From NCBI RefSeq assembly GCF_030817835.1, contig NZ_JAUSZR010000001.1, positions 868,001 through 932,000 on the forward strand: DNA of 64,000 nucleotides. The letters run 5' to 3'. This document shows, in pieces, positions 50,226-59,719 of the stretch (position 1 is the stretch's first letter; each line of letters opens with the position of its first letter). The position numbers were made by a program, and so were the translations under genes. This stretch comes from Pseudarthrobacter sp. W1I19 (GTDB lineage: Bacteria > Actinomycetota > Actinomycetes > Actinomycetales > Micrococcaceae). The notes under the pieces are model-generated. The model was not told the origin of the DNA. It saw nothing but the letters and a program-made list of their open reading frames with translations, and ran no database searches.

Positions 50226-50807
50226 ATGGATACACCCGGCTACTTCACCACCGCCTATCCCGGCGCCACACCGTTGACCCGCGGATGGAAGCTCATCATC
50301 GCGTTGGCCGCTGCGGTGGGCCTGGGTACCTGGGTGGGGCTGGCATTTCTCTGGTCCGCTCTTTTCCTCGCCCAGCCGGGAACACTTGATGTGCTGGAAC
50401 GGGCACCAACCGATCAGGATGTGCTTGCGGGAGACTATTCGGACCTGGAGGGAGAGGTGTGGTTGGAGGATGTCCGCTACCTGGGGGCGTACAACAACAA
50501 CAACTACTTCGTGGCACCGGACCGGCTGGACAATACCGGCTTTTGCCTCATCACCGAGCGTGTCCTGGCGGACGGCGGATGGAACGCAAGCTGCGGGCGG
50601 CTTATCGACGGCCGGGATGCGCTCACCAGCCTTTCCGACCCGGAAGGCAGGCTGGTAGTCCTCGTTCCGGACCAGTTCGACCACCGGCCGCTGGAAGCTG
50701 ACGGCTGGGTAACTGTCCACACCAACCTGCTGGTGGAAGTGAACGATGCGAGCCGCAGCCGGACCGGTTCAGAAGGTCCGGACGCCAAGCCCGTCAGCCT
50801 GGGCTAG
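50226..50807 (+). CDS. Single-span membrane protein with extracytoplasmic domain
   Basis: 193 residues. One helix (about residues 23-50, I-I-A-L-A-A-A-V-G-L-G) is followed by an outside domain with acidic Y-S-D-L-E-G-E-V-W-L-E-D-V, two Cys (G-F-C-L and A-S-C-G, likely a disulfide) and L-V-V-L-V-P-D-Q-F. GAGGGGG precedes the ATG. It converges with the LacI gene, overlapping by 4 nt. The family is not recognised. Confidence 0.65.
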   Translation: MDTPGYFTTAYPGATPLTRGWKLIIALAAAVGLGTWVGLAFLWSALFLAQPGTLDVLERAPTDQDVLAGDYSDLEGEVWLEDVRYLGAYNNNNYFVAPDRLDNTGFCLITERVLADGGWNASCGRLIDGRDALTSLSDPEGRLVVLVPDQFDHRPLEADGWVTVHTNLLVEVNDASRSRTGSEGPDAKPVSLG

Positions 50808-51805
50808 GCGGGGGCTGGGCCGGTTGACGCCCGGTATTCGATGACGGGGGCGAGGCGGACGATGGCCGGTTCACGTGACTTGTCCGCGATCCGCTTGGCC
50901 AGGAGCTCGGCCGCCGTGGCGCCCACATCGAAAGCCGGCTGGCGGACCGTGGTGAGCTGGGGTTCGAACAGGTCAGCGTAAGCGAAGCCGTCGAAGGCTG
51001 CGAAGGCAATGTCCTCGGGCATGCGCAGCCCCCGCTGCTGGATCTGCCGCAGCGCAGCGGCGGCGAGCACCGTGCTGCAGGCAATAACGGCCGTTGGTGG
51101 CTTGGCCGCTCCCAGGGCCTTGCGGATTTCGGCGTCGGTCTTCTTGGAGTCGTGAGCTGCGACGGCCAGTTGCTTTGCCGCGGGGATGCCGGCGGCCGCC
51201 ATGGCTTCGGTGAAGGCTTCGTGCCGCTCCCGCAGGGTGGCCACGCGGGTGTCCCCGGCGATCAGCAGGATCCGTTCGTGGCCCTGGCCAGTGAGGTGCT
51301 GCACCAGTTCCCTGATGGGCTCGCGGTTTTCCACGCCCACTTGGTCATAGGGGTCGTCGGACAGCCGGTCCATCAGCACCAGGGGAGTCTCATGGTTGGC
51401 GAACTCGGTGAGGGCGTCCAGGCCGGAGCCTGCGGCGCGGGCCAGGATGAGGCCGTCCACCCGGCGCTCCAGGAGTGCCTGGACGGCCCGCGCCTCGCGC
51501 TGCGGATCCTCGGCGGAGTTGGCCAGCAGCAGGGTGACTCCCTGGCTGGCGGCTGCCTCCTCGACGCCCCGGATCATTTCCGCAAAAGCCGGCTCGCCGC
51601 CGTCGGACACTATGAGGCCGATGCTGTCAGTCCGGGACCGGCGCATGGCGCGGGCCAGCGCGTCCTGGCGGTAGGACGTTTCCTCGATGGCTTTCAGGAC
51701 CTTCTGCCGGGTCTCATCATTGACGTTCCTGGTGCCGTTAAGGACGTGCGAGACGGTGGAGATGGACACGCCGGCAAGCTTGGCCACTTTTACCATCGTC
51801 GTCAT
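50804..51805 (-). CDS. Second LacI-family regulator, paralogue of the fructan repressor
   Basis: 333 residues from the ATG at 51805 (M-T-T-M-V-K-V-A-K); an ATG at 51796 is also possible, and the longer frame to 51895 would read through the operator. The HTH is V-A-K-L-A-G-V-S-I-S-T-V-S-H-V-L-N. The effector domain closely follows its neighbour at 49 kb. No catabolic operon is attached on this side, so its target is not evident; because both promoters share an operator core, it may cross-regulate the fructan operon. Confidence 0.88.
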   Translation of the reverse strand: MTTMVKVAKLAGVSISTVSHVLNGTRNVNDETRQKVLKAIEETSYRQDALARAMRRSRTDSIGLIVSDGGEPAFAEMIRGVEEAAASQGVTLLLANSAEDPQREARAVQALLERRVDGLILARAAGSGLDALTEFANHETPLVLMDRLSDDPYDQVGVENREPIRELVQHLTGQGHERILLIAGDTRVATLRERHEAFTEAMAAAGIPAAKQLAVAAHDSKKTDAEIRKALGAAKPPTAVIACSTVLAAAALRQIQQRGLRMPEDIAFAAFDGFAYADLFEPQLTTVRQPAFDVGATAAELLAKRIADKSREPAIVRLAPVIEYRASTGPAPA

Positions 51806-51823
51806 TGTTGCCGTCCTCAGGGA

Positions 51824-51845
51824 ATCGTTTACGCGAACGTTTCGC
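51824..51845. promoter_or_regulatory. LacI-type operator upstream of the second LacI gene
   Basis: CGAACGTTTCG (51834-51844) is identical to the core at 50046-50056, and an adjacent TCGTTTACGCG (51825-51835) parallels the second site there. Spacing and order relative to the start codon are similar. Confidence 0.72.
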
Positions 51846-51958
51846 GCAGCCTCCGCCAGTTTACAGACGGGTGGCCGGCAGGTGCCGTGATCCAATTAGG
51901 GGTTTCAGGAACATAATTGGAGGTGGGCTGGTCGACACGTTCTCGGAGGGGAGTGGTC

Positions 51959-52113
51959 ATGATCGGGGCCCTGCTGTGCAGGCTCAATATCGGGCGCCAC
52001 TGGCTGGCAGAAACCAATACCGAAGCCCGTTACGCAGACGCTGCAGCCAATGCGGAAGGTGCGAGCGCCGCAACGCCAAGTGGCCCAGGTACCTGTCCGA
52101 CCGCCCGGGTAAT
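51959..52113 (+). pseudogene. Small zinc-knuckle-like protein, frameshifted
   Basis: GGAGGGGAG precedes the ATG at 51959, which opens M-I-G-A-L-L-C-R-L-N-I-G-R-H-W. The sense then moves to another frame near 52025, reading R-R-R-C-S-Q-C-G-R-C-E-R-R-N-A-K-W, a C-x-x-C-x-x-C knuckle. A single-frame version would be a roughly 45-residue metal-binding protein of a type I believe is common in Arthrobacter. I judge it broken by one indel. Confidence 0.5.
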
Positions 52114-52116
52114 ACT

Positions 52117-53179
52117 ATGGGGTTCGCTTCCATCGTGAAAAGGAATGCCGGAGTGGTGGCCGTAGCTCTTGTACTTTCAGGCTGCACGTACAGCGCCCCT
52201 GACGAAGCAGCCACAACCCCAGCTTTGCAGCTTGTCGCGGCGCTGGAAGCCTTTGTCGCCGACGCGTCCGCACAAGGAGCGCCTGCTGTGGTCTTCCATG
52301 TCCGGAACGGAGACCAGGAGGAGCTAAGAGCCGCCGGGGTGAACAGCCTAGAGTCCAACAAGAAGGCGGTCCCCACGGACAAAATGTGGATCATCGGGGC
52401 GGGAACGTCGATGGTGGCCGTGTCCGTGATGAAGCTGGTGGAGGCCGGCACCGTGCGCCTGGACGATCCCGTCTCCGCTCATCTGCCCGAGTTCACAGAC
52501 ATCTTCCCAGCATCGGACCGGGTCACCCTGCGGGACCTGCTGGGCAGTACCTCTGGCCTGCCCGACTACTTTCCACCCCTGTGGATCCAGGAGCCTGGAC
52601 GAGCTCCAAACCCGCCCGTTGACCTTCGAGGAACGGCTCAGGATTGCGGCCAGCGTGGATCTGCCGTCAGGGCCAGTGTCCTACTTTGCGTGGTCTGCGA
52701 CCGACTGGGAAGTGCTTGGCTGGCTGCTGGAACACAAACACAACCGTCGACTTGCAGACGTTCTCGCCAAGGATGTGTTTGAGCCGGCATTCATGGCGGC
52801 GCTCACCACGGGGCGGCTCATCCGTGAGGAAACGTGAAGAAGCATGATTGATGCGGAGCCGTTTTCTTTGGGCGGCATCCGTACAGATGACGACGTCTGC
52901 CCGGGCTCACGCCACGTTTTCGTGTCTGGGGGTGGGGGCCCGTACAGTGTCCAATCCGTTTCCTCTCTGGACGGGGAACGGCAGGCGACGGTCGCTACGG
53001 TGCTTCCGCCCCGGGAGTTGAACGTCGCTGACGCGCCTCCTCTCGTTCCCGAGATGGAGGACGCTGTCCTGCAGACAGCCAGGAGCATGTGCCAGCTAGA
53101 ACACCACAGTTCGCCGGGCCACTCATGCATGTGCGGAACCGTTGCCTTACCCGGCTGTAGGCCCTATCCAGGCATGTAG
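52117..53179 (+). pseudogene. Beta-lactamase-like serine hydrolase lipoprotein, inactive and broken
   Basis: It begins M-G-F-A-S-I-V-K-R with lipobox L-V-L-S-G-C. The fold is that of class-C beta-lactamase/D-Ala-D-Ala carboxypeptidases (V-M-K-L-V-E-A-G-T-V-R-L-D-D-P-V and L-R-D-L-L-G-S-T-S-G-L-P). Near 52580 the reading frame shifts by one; the sense continues as S-L-D-E-L-Q-T-R-P-L-T-F to a stop at 52837, then again as S-L-G-G-I-R-T-D-D-D to 53179. The catalytic S-x-x-K position reads A-G-T-S and the Y-x-N position W-S-A, so the enzyme was already dead or diverged. A real gene split by two lesions is the best reading. Confidence 0.72.
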
Positions 53180-53350
53180 TCGACCACGAAAGTAGAAGCT
53201 CCCTGGGGAGGGGGCTTAGCTGTTTTGTTGCATTATCGTATGTGCCGCAGGCAGGAGTCGGTACGGATTTTGTCATGTCAAGGTTTGTTGGCTCGTTCGC
53301 GACGGCTATTTCTTAACACGCCGGCTGGTTTCTGCCGCGAGGACAGCGGC
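53180..53350. other. Spacer in the pseudogene cluster
   Basis: No gene seen. It lies between the serine-hydrolase relic and a possible small leftward membrane peptide. Confidence 0.3.
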
Positions 53351-53479
53351 TTAGTTGTGGTTCCCGACTTTGATCGACGCTAGCAGCAGAAGCAGTACGA
53401 GCAGGGGGATGAGGACCAGGTTCGGCACGACTTCCAGGAGCAGGCTTCCCAATGGTTCCCTGATGGGGCGCAGTGTCAT
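53351..53479 (-). CDS. Possible 42-residue membrane peptide
   Basis: The minus-strand frame reads M-T-L-R-P-I-R-E-P-L-G-S, then one long Leu/Val helix (V-L-I-P-L-L-V-L-L-L-L-L-A-S) and a short K-V-G-N-H-N end. The single span looks protein-like, but no good ribosome site precedes the ATG and it sits among relics, so it may be only a chance frame. Confidence 0.35.
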   Translation of the reverse strand: MTLRPIREPLGSLLLEVVPNLVLIPLLVLLLLLASIKVGNHN

Positions 53480-53502
53480 CGCGATGAGGAACCGTATCCT
53501 TT

Positions 53503-54031
53503 GTCGTCAACACCCACGCGCATCACGACCATTTCTTCGGCATCGCTGTGTTTGTCCACGGGCGAAGGAGAGAACGTGGAGCTCGAGGTCCCTAACGCCC
53601 TGGTGAAGGACCGGCCGGTGCTGGTTGACCTCGGCGGTCTGACCGCCACCCTGTTCTACCTGGGCCGCGGCCATACCGACGGCGACCTGCTGGTGGGCAC
53701 CCCCACCACCCTGTACGTGGGTGACCTGGTGGAGCCCGGCGCCCACCTGTCCTTCGAAGATTCGCACCCGGAGGAGTGGGCGGATGCGCTCCGGCACATC
53801 TCGGCGCTCCGCCACCGCTATGAGTTCCTGATTCCCGGGCACGGGAAGCGGTGCAGCGACCAGTTCGTCAAGACCATGGCCAACGCCATGACCACTGCGG
53901 TCAGCCAGGCGCGCGGGTCCATCCGGGACACTCCGGACGATGCCACCAAGGCCATCCCGGTGCTGCCTTACGGGCCGGAACAGTCGCGCTGGTTTATCAA
54001 GCGGCTGCAGGAGACCCGCAGGGAGAACTAG
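53503..54031 (+). pseudogene. Truncated, deleted copy of the metallo-beta-lactamase-fold hydrolase
   Basis: Homology to the gene at 40321 begins at GTCGTCAACACC, so the first 60 codons and the promoter are missing. After T-H-A-H-H-D-H-F-F-G the copy lacks 107 bp (equivalent to 40553-40659), which puts the metal motif out of frame with the rest. The remainder (L-E-V-P-N-A-L-V-K-D to the end) is still open and about 90% identical by eye, so the decay is recent. The deletion ends share a TG. Confidence 0.85.
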
Positions 54032-54111
54032 CTGGACCGCATGCGCACCAACCAGCAAATTCCGAGCCAGCCAAGGCTTCGAGGAGGCAAGCCAATTCCC
54101 AATCATCATCG

Positions 54112-56592
54112 TCAGCCGATTTTGATGGTTGTGGCGATGCTCGGCACCCCGTTGACGTCCATGGCAAAGAGCAGGTAAGTGCCCGGGACGAGTATGCCAC
54201 GATCTGCGGGCAGCGCCAGGGACGCAGTGTTGCCCGAGACCGACGTCGCTGCGAGCGGGATCCTACGCTGGTCGGTGTTGACAGTATGCGTGACTGTGGA
54301 CATTCGCATCAGGGAGAACTTGGTGATTGGCGTACCGGTGGTCACCGTAATGGTGTTGCCGGGACTGGCGGTAGTAGGTGCCCCTACGATCGTTGGCCGA
54401 GTGCGCTCGCTGCCGTCGGCGTTCAGCAGGTAAGGCGGCGTAAAAATTTCACCATCGAGATGATTTGTTGAACAGGTTCCGCATAGTCCCCCACCGCCCA
54501 CAAACACTTTGCCATCCGGAAGCAGTAAGGCGACGCTGTGATAAGTTCGCGGAACCGCCATAGGGGCCAGCATGGTCCACCCGCCCGTCGCAGGGTTCCA
54601 GAGCTCCGGAGCCATCCTTGCGCCCGTGTCACTGAAGGGAGCAGGTGTGGCCTGCCCACCGACCACCAAGACCTGGCCATCGGGCATAGCGACACCACTG
54701 GCGAAAGAACGGGATACTGCCATGTCGGCCGTCCGTGACACCTTCACACTGCCATTGATGTCGATGGTATAAGCACGCGCGGTGGCCGCCACGTTCTCGT
54801 AGGCAGTAGCCCCGCCCATGGTCAAAATCTTTCCCACGTCGTACATGACGGCGTCACCGTTCATCGCGTCAGGGCTGTCGGCACGCAGACCGGCCGGGGT
54901 TATCCCGCCACTGCCGTTAGTTGAAATCCAGTTCATGCGGCGGCTGGGACCTGCTTGGAACACGCGCCCTCCGGGAGCGGCGAACAGCCAAGGGTGGTTG
55001 TCGGAGCGATAACCGCCATCGGGATCATCAGTCAGGATGTTGGTGACGGGCACATTTGCCAACGTTCGCCAGCCACGGGAGCGGGACCACACCTCGCCGT
55101 TCTTGTTTCCAACCCCGCCCGACCACGAACCACCGATGCTGAACACCTCGCCAGTCGAGATTGTCACGTTCGACTGGTAGCCGCGAGGAATCTTCATGTC
55201 TGGCCCGGGGCTCCAGGTATTCGTATCAGGGTTATAAAGCGAAGTTTTCCCGCTGTTGCTGCCGCCGCTTACCAGGATTTGGCCGTCGGCCAGCAGCGAT
55301 GTCCCGGGACAGAACATGTCATGACCTGTGTTGGACACCTGGGTTTGGGTGACCGCTCCGGTCGCCAGGTTCAGAATCGAGGTCTGGGTTAGGCCGTTGC
55401 TCCCCCCGAACGCTGTGGGCGAAAAGGCGGACCAGGTAAGCAGCCGGTTTCCAGGCAACAGAGCTGCAGCGACCGGAACAATGGGGAAGTTTATAGTGGG
55501 TCCCCACGACCCCCGAGCCCCGGTTGCTCCGCCAGCCGGCTTTCCGTGCAAGTTGACCTCTGCGGCGCTGCTCCACGGACCCCGGTTGCCAGCCTCAGTG
55601 GTTGCAGTCAGCCGAACAAAACGGGCAGCCAAGGACGGAAAAGTTGCAGTTTTCTCGTCGCCGGTGTCCGGCCAGGTGCCGCTGGCGGCAGCGGTCCAGG
55701 AGGTTCCATCTGTGCTGACATGTATCGCGTAGCCACCGATTCGACCATTAGGACTGTCGGGACGAGGAAGATAGCGCAAGCCCGTGAGCTGATTCGCCAA
55801 ACCCATATCTATGGTTAACGTGTGCGGCAGGGCTGCCGCTGGCGCCGGAGACCACCTGCTGTGCCAGATGGTGACTGCATTGCCGTCGAGGACGTTTGAG
55901 GCTCGGCCGTCTTCACCGCCCGTTTCTTCGTCGCTCGCACTAGCCACCCAGCCATTACGGGGCAAAGCGGCGTCGGCAGGGGGTGGTGGGCTCGCTTGCT
56001 CGGCAACCAAATTGATCTCCGCGGCGCTGCTCCACGGACCGCGGTTGCCGGCTTCAGTGTTTGCAATCAGCCGGACGAAGCGGGCGGGCACAGCCGCGAA
56101 TGTCACACTTTTTTCGTCAGCATTGTCCGCCCACGTCCCTTGAGCCACTGGGCTCCCCCAAGTGGCCCCATCAGTACTCACCAAGATCTCGAAGTTTCCG
56201 ATGCGTCCGTTTGGACTGTCTGCACGGGGTAAATAGCGCAGCCCGGTGATCGCCTGTGCCGCTTTAGTATCAATAGTGATGCTATGCGGCAACGGGGCCG
56301 TGGGTTCAGACCACCTGCTGTGCCAGATGGTACCGGCGGCACCATCAAGCACGTTACTAGCCTGTCCATTCTCGCCGATGGTTTCTTCATCGCTGGCCGC
56401 AGCTGTCCAACCCGTCCGCGGCAACGGGGCCGGGGCCGCGACGGCTGCGGGCAGAACCAGCCCATGGCCGTGATGAGTTCCGCTTCCACCTTGTCCCCCG
56501 TACACGGTCACCGCCAGGTAACCCGTAACCATCAACAATGCCACTACAACCAAAGACGCTTGACGATAGAGTCGTCGTCTCAACCTGGCCAC
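54112..56592 (-). CDS. GlxA-like radical copper oxidase with two F5/8-type domains
   Basis: 826 residues. One N-terminal membrane anchor (about 12-31), two discoidin/F5/8 C domains (about 58-197 and 208-350, each with S-N-V-L-D-G and W-H-S-R-W), a kelch propeller (about 365-735) and a DUF1929-type cap (740-826). The galactose-oxidase active site is complete: Cys428 (F-C-P-G) and Tyr472 (R-G-Y-Q-S) for the thioether cofactor, Trp490 (G-G-S-W-S-G-G), Tyr684-His685 (R-T-Y-H-S) and His769 (V-T-H-T). It should oxidise primary alcohols of a glycan to aldehydes. The cellulose-synthase-like gene 62 bp upstream mirrors the Streptomyces cslA-glxA pair. Confidence 0.9.
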   Translation of the reverse strand: MARLRRRLYRQASLVVVALLMVTGYLAVTVYGGQGGSGTHHGHGLVLPAAVAAPAPLPRTGWTAAASDEETIGENGQASNVLDGAAGTIWHSRWSEPTAPLPHSITIDTKAAQAITGLRYLPRADSPNGRIGNFEILVSTDGATWGSPVAQGTWADNADEKSVTFAAVPARFVRLIANTEAGNRGPWSSAAEINLVAEQASPPPPADAALPRNGWVASASDEETGGEDGRASNVLDGNAVTIWHSRWSPAPAAALPHTLTIDMGLANQLTGLRYLPRPDSPNGRIGGYAIHVSTDGTSWTAAASGTWPDTGDEKTATFPSLAARFVRLTATTEAGNRGPWSSAAEVNLHGKPAGGATGARGSWGPTINFPIVPVAAALLPGNRLLTWSAFSPTAFGGSNGLTQTSILNLATGAVTQTQVSNTGHDMFCPGTSLLADGQILVSGGSNSGKTSLYNPDTNTWSPGPDMKIPRGYQSNVTISTGEVFSIGGSWSGGVGNKNGEVWSRSRGWRTLANVPVTNILTDDPDGGYRSDNHPWLFAAPGGRVFQAGPSRRMNWISTNGSGGITPAGLRADSPDAMNGDAVMYDVGKILTMGGATAYENVAATARAYTIDINGSVKVSRTADMAVSRSFASGVAMPDGQVLVVGGQATPAPFSDTGARMAPELWNPATGGWTMLAPMAVPRTYHSVALLLPDGKVFVGGGGLCGTCSTNHLDGEIFTPPYLLNADGSERTRPTIVGAPTTASPGNTITVTTGTPITKFSLMRMSTVTHTVNTDQRRIPLAATSVSGNTASLALPADRGILVPGTYLLFAMDVNGVPSIATTIKIG

Positions 56593-56654
56593 GTTTACAC
56601 CTAATCTTCGCCTATACGCAAATGCTTGCGAATATCACCGTTTCGAGCTAGGCG

Positions 56655-58142
56655 TCAGGGCCGAAAAGCACCAGGCCGGAGCCTGGCAATTGCTGCTCCA
56701 ACGCTTTCCACGCCCGCTTCTTTACCCAAATCATGTCCGTGAGGTGTTTTATTCCACACGTGACGGGTGGCTGGCCGAGCAAGTTCCCAAAGTACTTGAT
56801 ACGCCGACCAGCTCGTGAATGCCCACCACAGCGGAGTGAGCAGCACATACCTGACACTGCCATATCCTCCGCGGTGCAAGCACGCGATAACCATCTGGTA
56901 GAAAAGGAGCAGGTTTCCCGCTACTAACAAAACCAATCCCGAATAGAACATCGGGGCAGGAAAGAAGCTCTCAATGATTGGCGATCGCGTAATGAAGTAC
57001 GCAATCGTTAGTCCCCAGAATAATGGGTTTAGCAGCAATGCGGTTGGCGTTCCGAGGACCAGCAGAATGTAGAAAAACCACCGTAGATACCCCATTTCGC
57101 GAGCAGTGCGGAACGGGTGCCGGGTGTACGTCAGTCCCGTTTGAAGATAGCCCTTTAACCAGCGTCGCCGTTGACGATCCGCAATCCTCAAACTAGCAGT
57201 CGCCTCTTCGCGGGTAACGGAATCAATCATTTTGACTGAATACCCTCGCAAAGATAGGGCACCCGCAAGTTCTGCGTCTTCCGTGACATTCCAAGGATCC
57301 CAGCCTCCGACCCCTTCGGCGCCCTTGGGTAGCCGCTCGGGATCGATTGCTACGGACCTGAGAACTTCGGTTTTGAAATGATTCGAGGTTCCCCCGAGGG
57401 GTGGTACCAGCCCGAGTTTCGCAAGCCCGGGTAACACCCATTCGAAATGAATGACATATTCGATCCAGTAAAACCGCGTGATCCAGGTTGAACTTTCATT
57501 CCAGAAAAAAAGGCGGGCCTGTACGCACCCGACGTCTTCGGGCGCCGCCCGGAATGCCGCGACTGCCTTCAGTAACTGATCTGGATCAGGACGATCCTCG
57601 GCATCGTAAATCACGCAGAAAGCACCTACGGCCTGGGCCAACCCCATGTTGAGCGCCTTTGGTTTGCCCCTTGGCAAGATATCGGGGATGAGAACCGTTC
57701 GAAACCAGACGGGAAGTTCCATACCGATCGCTTCCGCACGCGTGTCGGCATCGTCTTCCTCGAGAAGCAGCAGTACCTGCAACTTCTCCTTGGGGTATTC
57801 GATGTCCATGATCGAACGAACCAGGCTCTTGAGCATGTTCGCTTCCTTGTAGAGAGGAACCAATACGGTGAAGACAGGTAAATCGGGATCCGAAATGTCT
57901 GCTGACTTCGCCAACGGCTCGCTGTATCGCAAGGAAGCGATGTGCATAGTTAGTTTCAAGCCAACGAACAATGCGTAGAAGACCAGAAAAACCCCTATTA
58001 TCACCGTTACCGTCTGTTTCGGTTGGGTAAGGGCACCTATCGTCAGCAACGATAGGAGGGCGCACAAGGCGATCACTTGTCCCTTGTTTGCCAGTACCGC
58101 GGACGTCTGCCGCTGTACCTTGCCATCAAACAGGATTTTCAT
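56655..58142 (-). CDS. Processive GT2 synthase, CslA/cellulose-synthase-like
   Basis: 495 residues. Two N-terminal membrane helices (21-67), a GT-A domain with L-V-P-L-Y-K-E-A-N, D-A-E-D (180-183), V-T-E-D (286-289) and Q-R-R-R-W (324-328), then three or four C-terminal helices. The D, D, D, Q/R-x-x-R-W pattern marks processive beta-glycan synthases that polymerise and extrude a chain. It lacks a PilZ domain, so direct cyclic-di-GMP control is unlikely. Its ATG overlaps the upstream stop by 1 nt. The product is presumably modified by the oxidase downstream. Confidence 0.88.
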   Translation of the reverse strand: MKILFDGKVQRQTSAVLANKGQVIALCALLSLLTIGALTQPKQTVTVIIGVFLVFYALFVGLKLTMHIASLRYSEPLAKSADISDPDLPVFTVLVPLYKEANMLKSLVRSIMDIEYPKEKLQVLLLLEEDDADTRAEAIGMELPVWFRTVLIPDILPRGKPKALNMGLAQAVGAFCVIYDAEDRPDPDQLLKAVAAFRAAPEDVGCVQARLFFWNESSTWITRFYWIEYVIHFEWVLPGLAKLGLVPPLGGTSNHFKTEVLRSVAIDPERLPKGAEGVGGWDPWNVTEDAELAGALSLRGYSVKMIDSVTREEATASLRIADRQRRRWLKGYLQTGLTYTRHPFRTAREMGYLRWFFYILLVLGTPTALLLNPLFWGLTIAYFITRSPIIESFFPAPMFYSGLVLLVAGNLLLFYQMVIACLHRGGYGSVRYVLLTPLWWAFTSWSAYQVLWELARPATRHVWNKTPHGHDLGKEAGVESVGAAIARLRPGAFRP

Positions 58143-59719
58143 TAACGTGCCTTATATACGTAGTAATCATCACTTTCAAGTGCTAACGCATACTGATCAA
58201 GCGCCTGCTTGCCGTGCAGGTTCAAGTACACATGGTCAGGCTGGGCTTCTGTATGGCGCATGATAATCCATGTGATGCCGCTTGAAGCTGGGTCGACTAT
58301 TGCTGGCCCCCATAGACGGTAACTGCCTTCGTCAATGTTCTGGCCGGGCGGAATGTTGGCATGGAAAAGGATGAACTCATTGCCGAAAGACTCCATCAAG
58401 ATTTTCCCGCCAACGTAGTTGTCCTTGAGATAGGAACTAACTTCGTTCGGAGTCCTGGTCTTTTCGATGTTGGCTTGGCTGGTCGTCTCCCGAAGGGTTG
58501 CGGTGCTGTTGGGGGATACAACACCGACCACCGCTTGGGCTACTGTCAGGCAAACCAACGCGGCCGCCGCAGCCTTGCGCAGCGAAGAATTCCGTTGAAT
58601 AAGGGATACGACGTATCCCGAGGAAATGGCCGCTGGCAAAATCATCAGCAACCCAAACCGGACATTGTAGAGAGAACCCCCTATCTGTTCGACCCACAGC
58701 GGTCTTTGTCCACTTTCCAGCGCCAAGACAAAAAATGGAATGAAAATAAGTAGGGCAATGGTCGGCCACAGCTTTGGGGCGAAACGTTCGCGTAGCCCCA
58801 TTATGCCGAAACCCAGGACCATCAGTATTGCTAATGGAATAGAGAGGTTTTCCAGGGTAGCGTAATAATACGTCTGTAATGCCACCCACCAATTACCAAC
58901 CGCGGGATCACCCGAGTTTACCCAGAGGGAAGGCTTTGCATACTTCCCACTATAAAAATTGGCAACATCGTTGAAAATAACTTGATTCCACAGCAGCCAT
59001 AACGCGATGCCTAAGCCAGCAACGTATGCAAATGCGAGTACTGTTCCCTCCGCGCGCTGGTACGTGTAACCGCGCCGCCAGGCCACAGCTACGATTAGTG
59101 GTGCTACAGCGCAGAAGAACACCCAAGCCTCATATCGGGTCAGTGTGCCTGCCAAGACTGCTATGCCTGCCGCCAGAAGATACTTGTGCTCGTCGGTTTG
59201 AATCCAGCGCTGCAGGCCGTAAACCGTTCCGGCTATGCATGCGAATAGTAGAAGTTCGGTCATCGGCGTGCTCTGCATATAAAGCACATTTGGATTCAAC
59301 ATGAAGATTGCGGCCGATACAACGCCCGCCGTCCTTGAGGCGGTAAGGGTGTAGGCAATTTTATACAGCAGCACCGAAGTAAATAGATAGGCGGCCATGG
59401 ATATGATACTTCCAGCAAAGCCGCTGAAGTAGGACCAGTCCGTCCATATGAAAGGTACGGACAGCAGGTGGGGCAATGGAAGCCACACTCCCCCGAGTTG
59501 CGCCAGGCCACTAGTAGGACTGTCGATCACCCGCCTCGCGATCGTGAGGTGCGGAATTGCATCATAATAAGTTAGGCTCAAATTCAGAGAAATGATGTAG
59601 GCATACATAAGCACCGAAATAAAAGCGGCTGCCGTCGTCAGCCAAGCGACCGTCTTGTCCTTCTTCTGCCGCGGTAGAGCAGGGGCAGCGTACTTTTCGC
59701 TCGTTTCGCTCGTCATCAA
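58142..59719 (-). CDS. GT-C membrane glycosyltransferase (GT39/ArnT-like)
   Basis: 525 residues with 11-13 helices. The first outside loop carries Y-Y-D-A-I-P-H-L-T-I-A-R-R, the acidic motif of GT-C enzymes that use polyprenyl-phosphate sugars, and a soluble C-terminal domain of about 110 residues follows. The donor is probably made by the DPM1-like gene immediately upstream (4-nt ATGA overlap). Together they would glycosylate a polymer or protein outside the cell. Confidence 0.78.
   Translation of the reverse strand: MMTSETSEKYAAPALPRQKKDKTVAWLTTAAAFISVLMYAYIISLNLSLTYYDAIPHLTIARRVIDSPTSGLAQLGGVWLPLPHLLSVPFIWTDWSYFSGFAGSIISMAAYLFTSVLLYKIAYTLTASRTAGVVSAAIFMLNPNVLYMQSTPMTELLLFACIAGTVYGLQRWIQTDEHKYLLAAGIAVLAGTLTRYEAWVFFCAVAPLIVAVAWRRGYTYQRAEGTVLAFAYVAGLGIALWLLWNQVIFNDVANFYSGKYAKPSLWVNSGDPAVGNWWVALQTYYYATLENLSIPLAILMVLGFGIMGLRERFAPKLWPTIALLIFIPFFVLALESGQRPLWVEQIGGSLYNVRFGLLMILPAAISSGYVVSLIQRNSSLRKAAAAALVCLTVAQAVVGVVSPNSTATLRETTSQANIEKTRTPNEVSSYLKDNYVGGKILMESFGNEFILFHANIPPGQNIDEGSYRLWGPAIVDPASSGITWIIMRHTEAQPDHVYLNLHGKQALDQYALALESDDYYVYKAR

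Noticed and set aside
53501..54031. Taking the second metallo-hydrolase as a real 176-residue gene
   Set aside because: It has no promoter-side sequence and its metal motif is out of frame because of a 107-bp deletion relative to the 40-kb gene.
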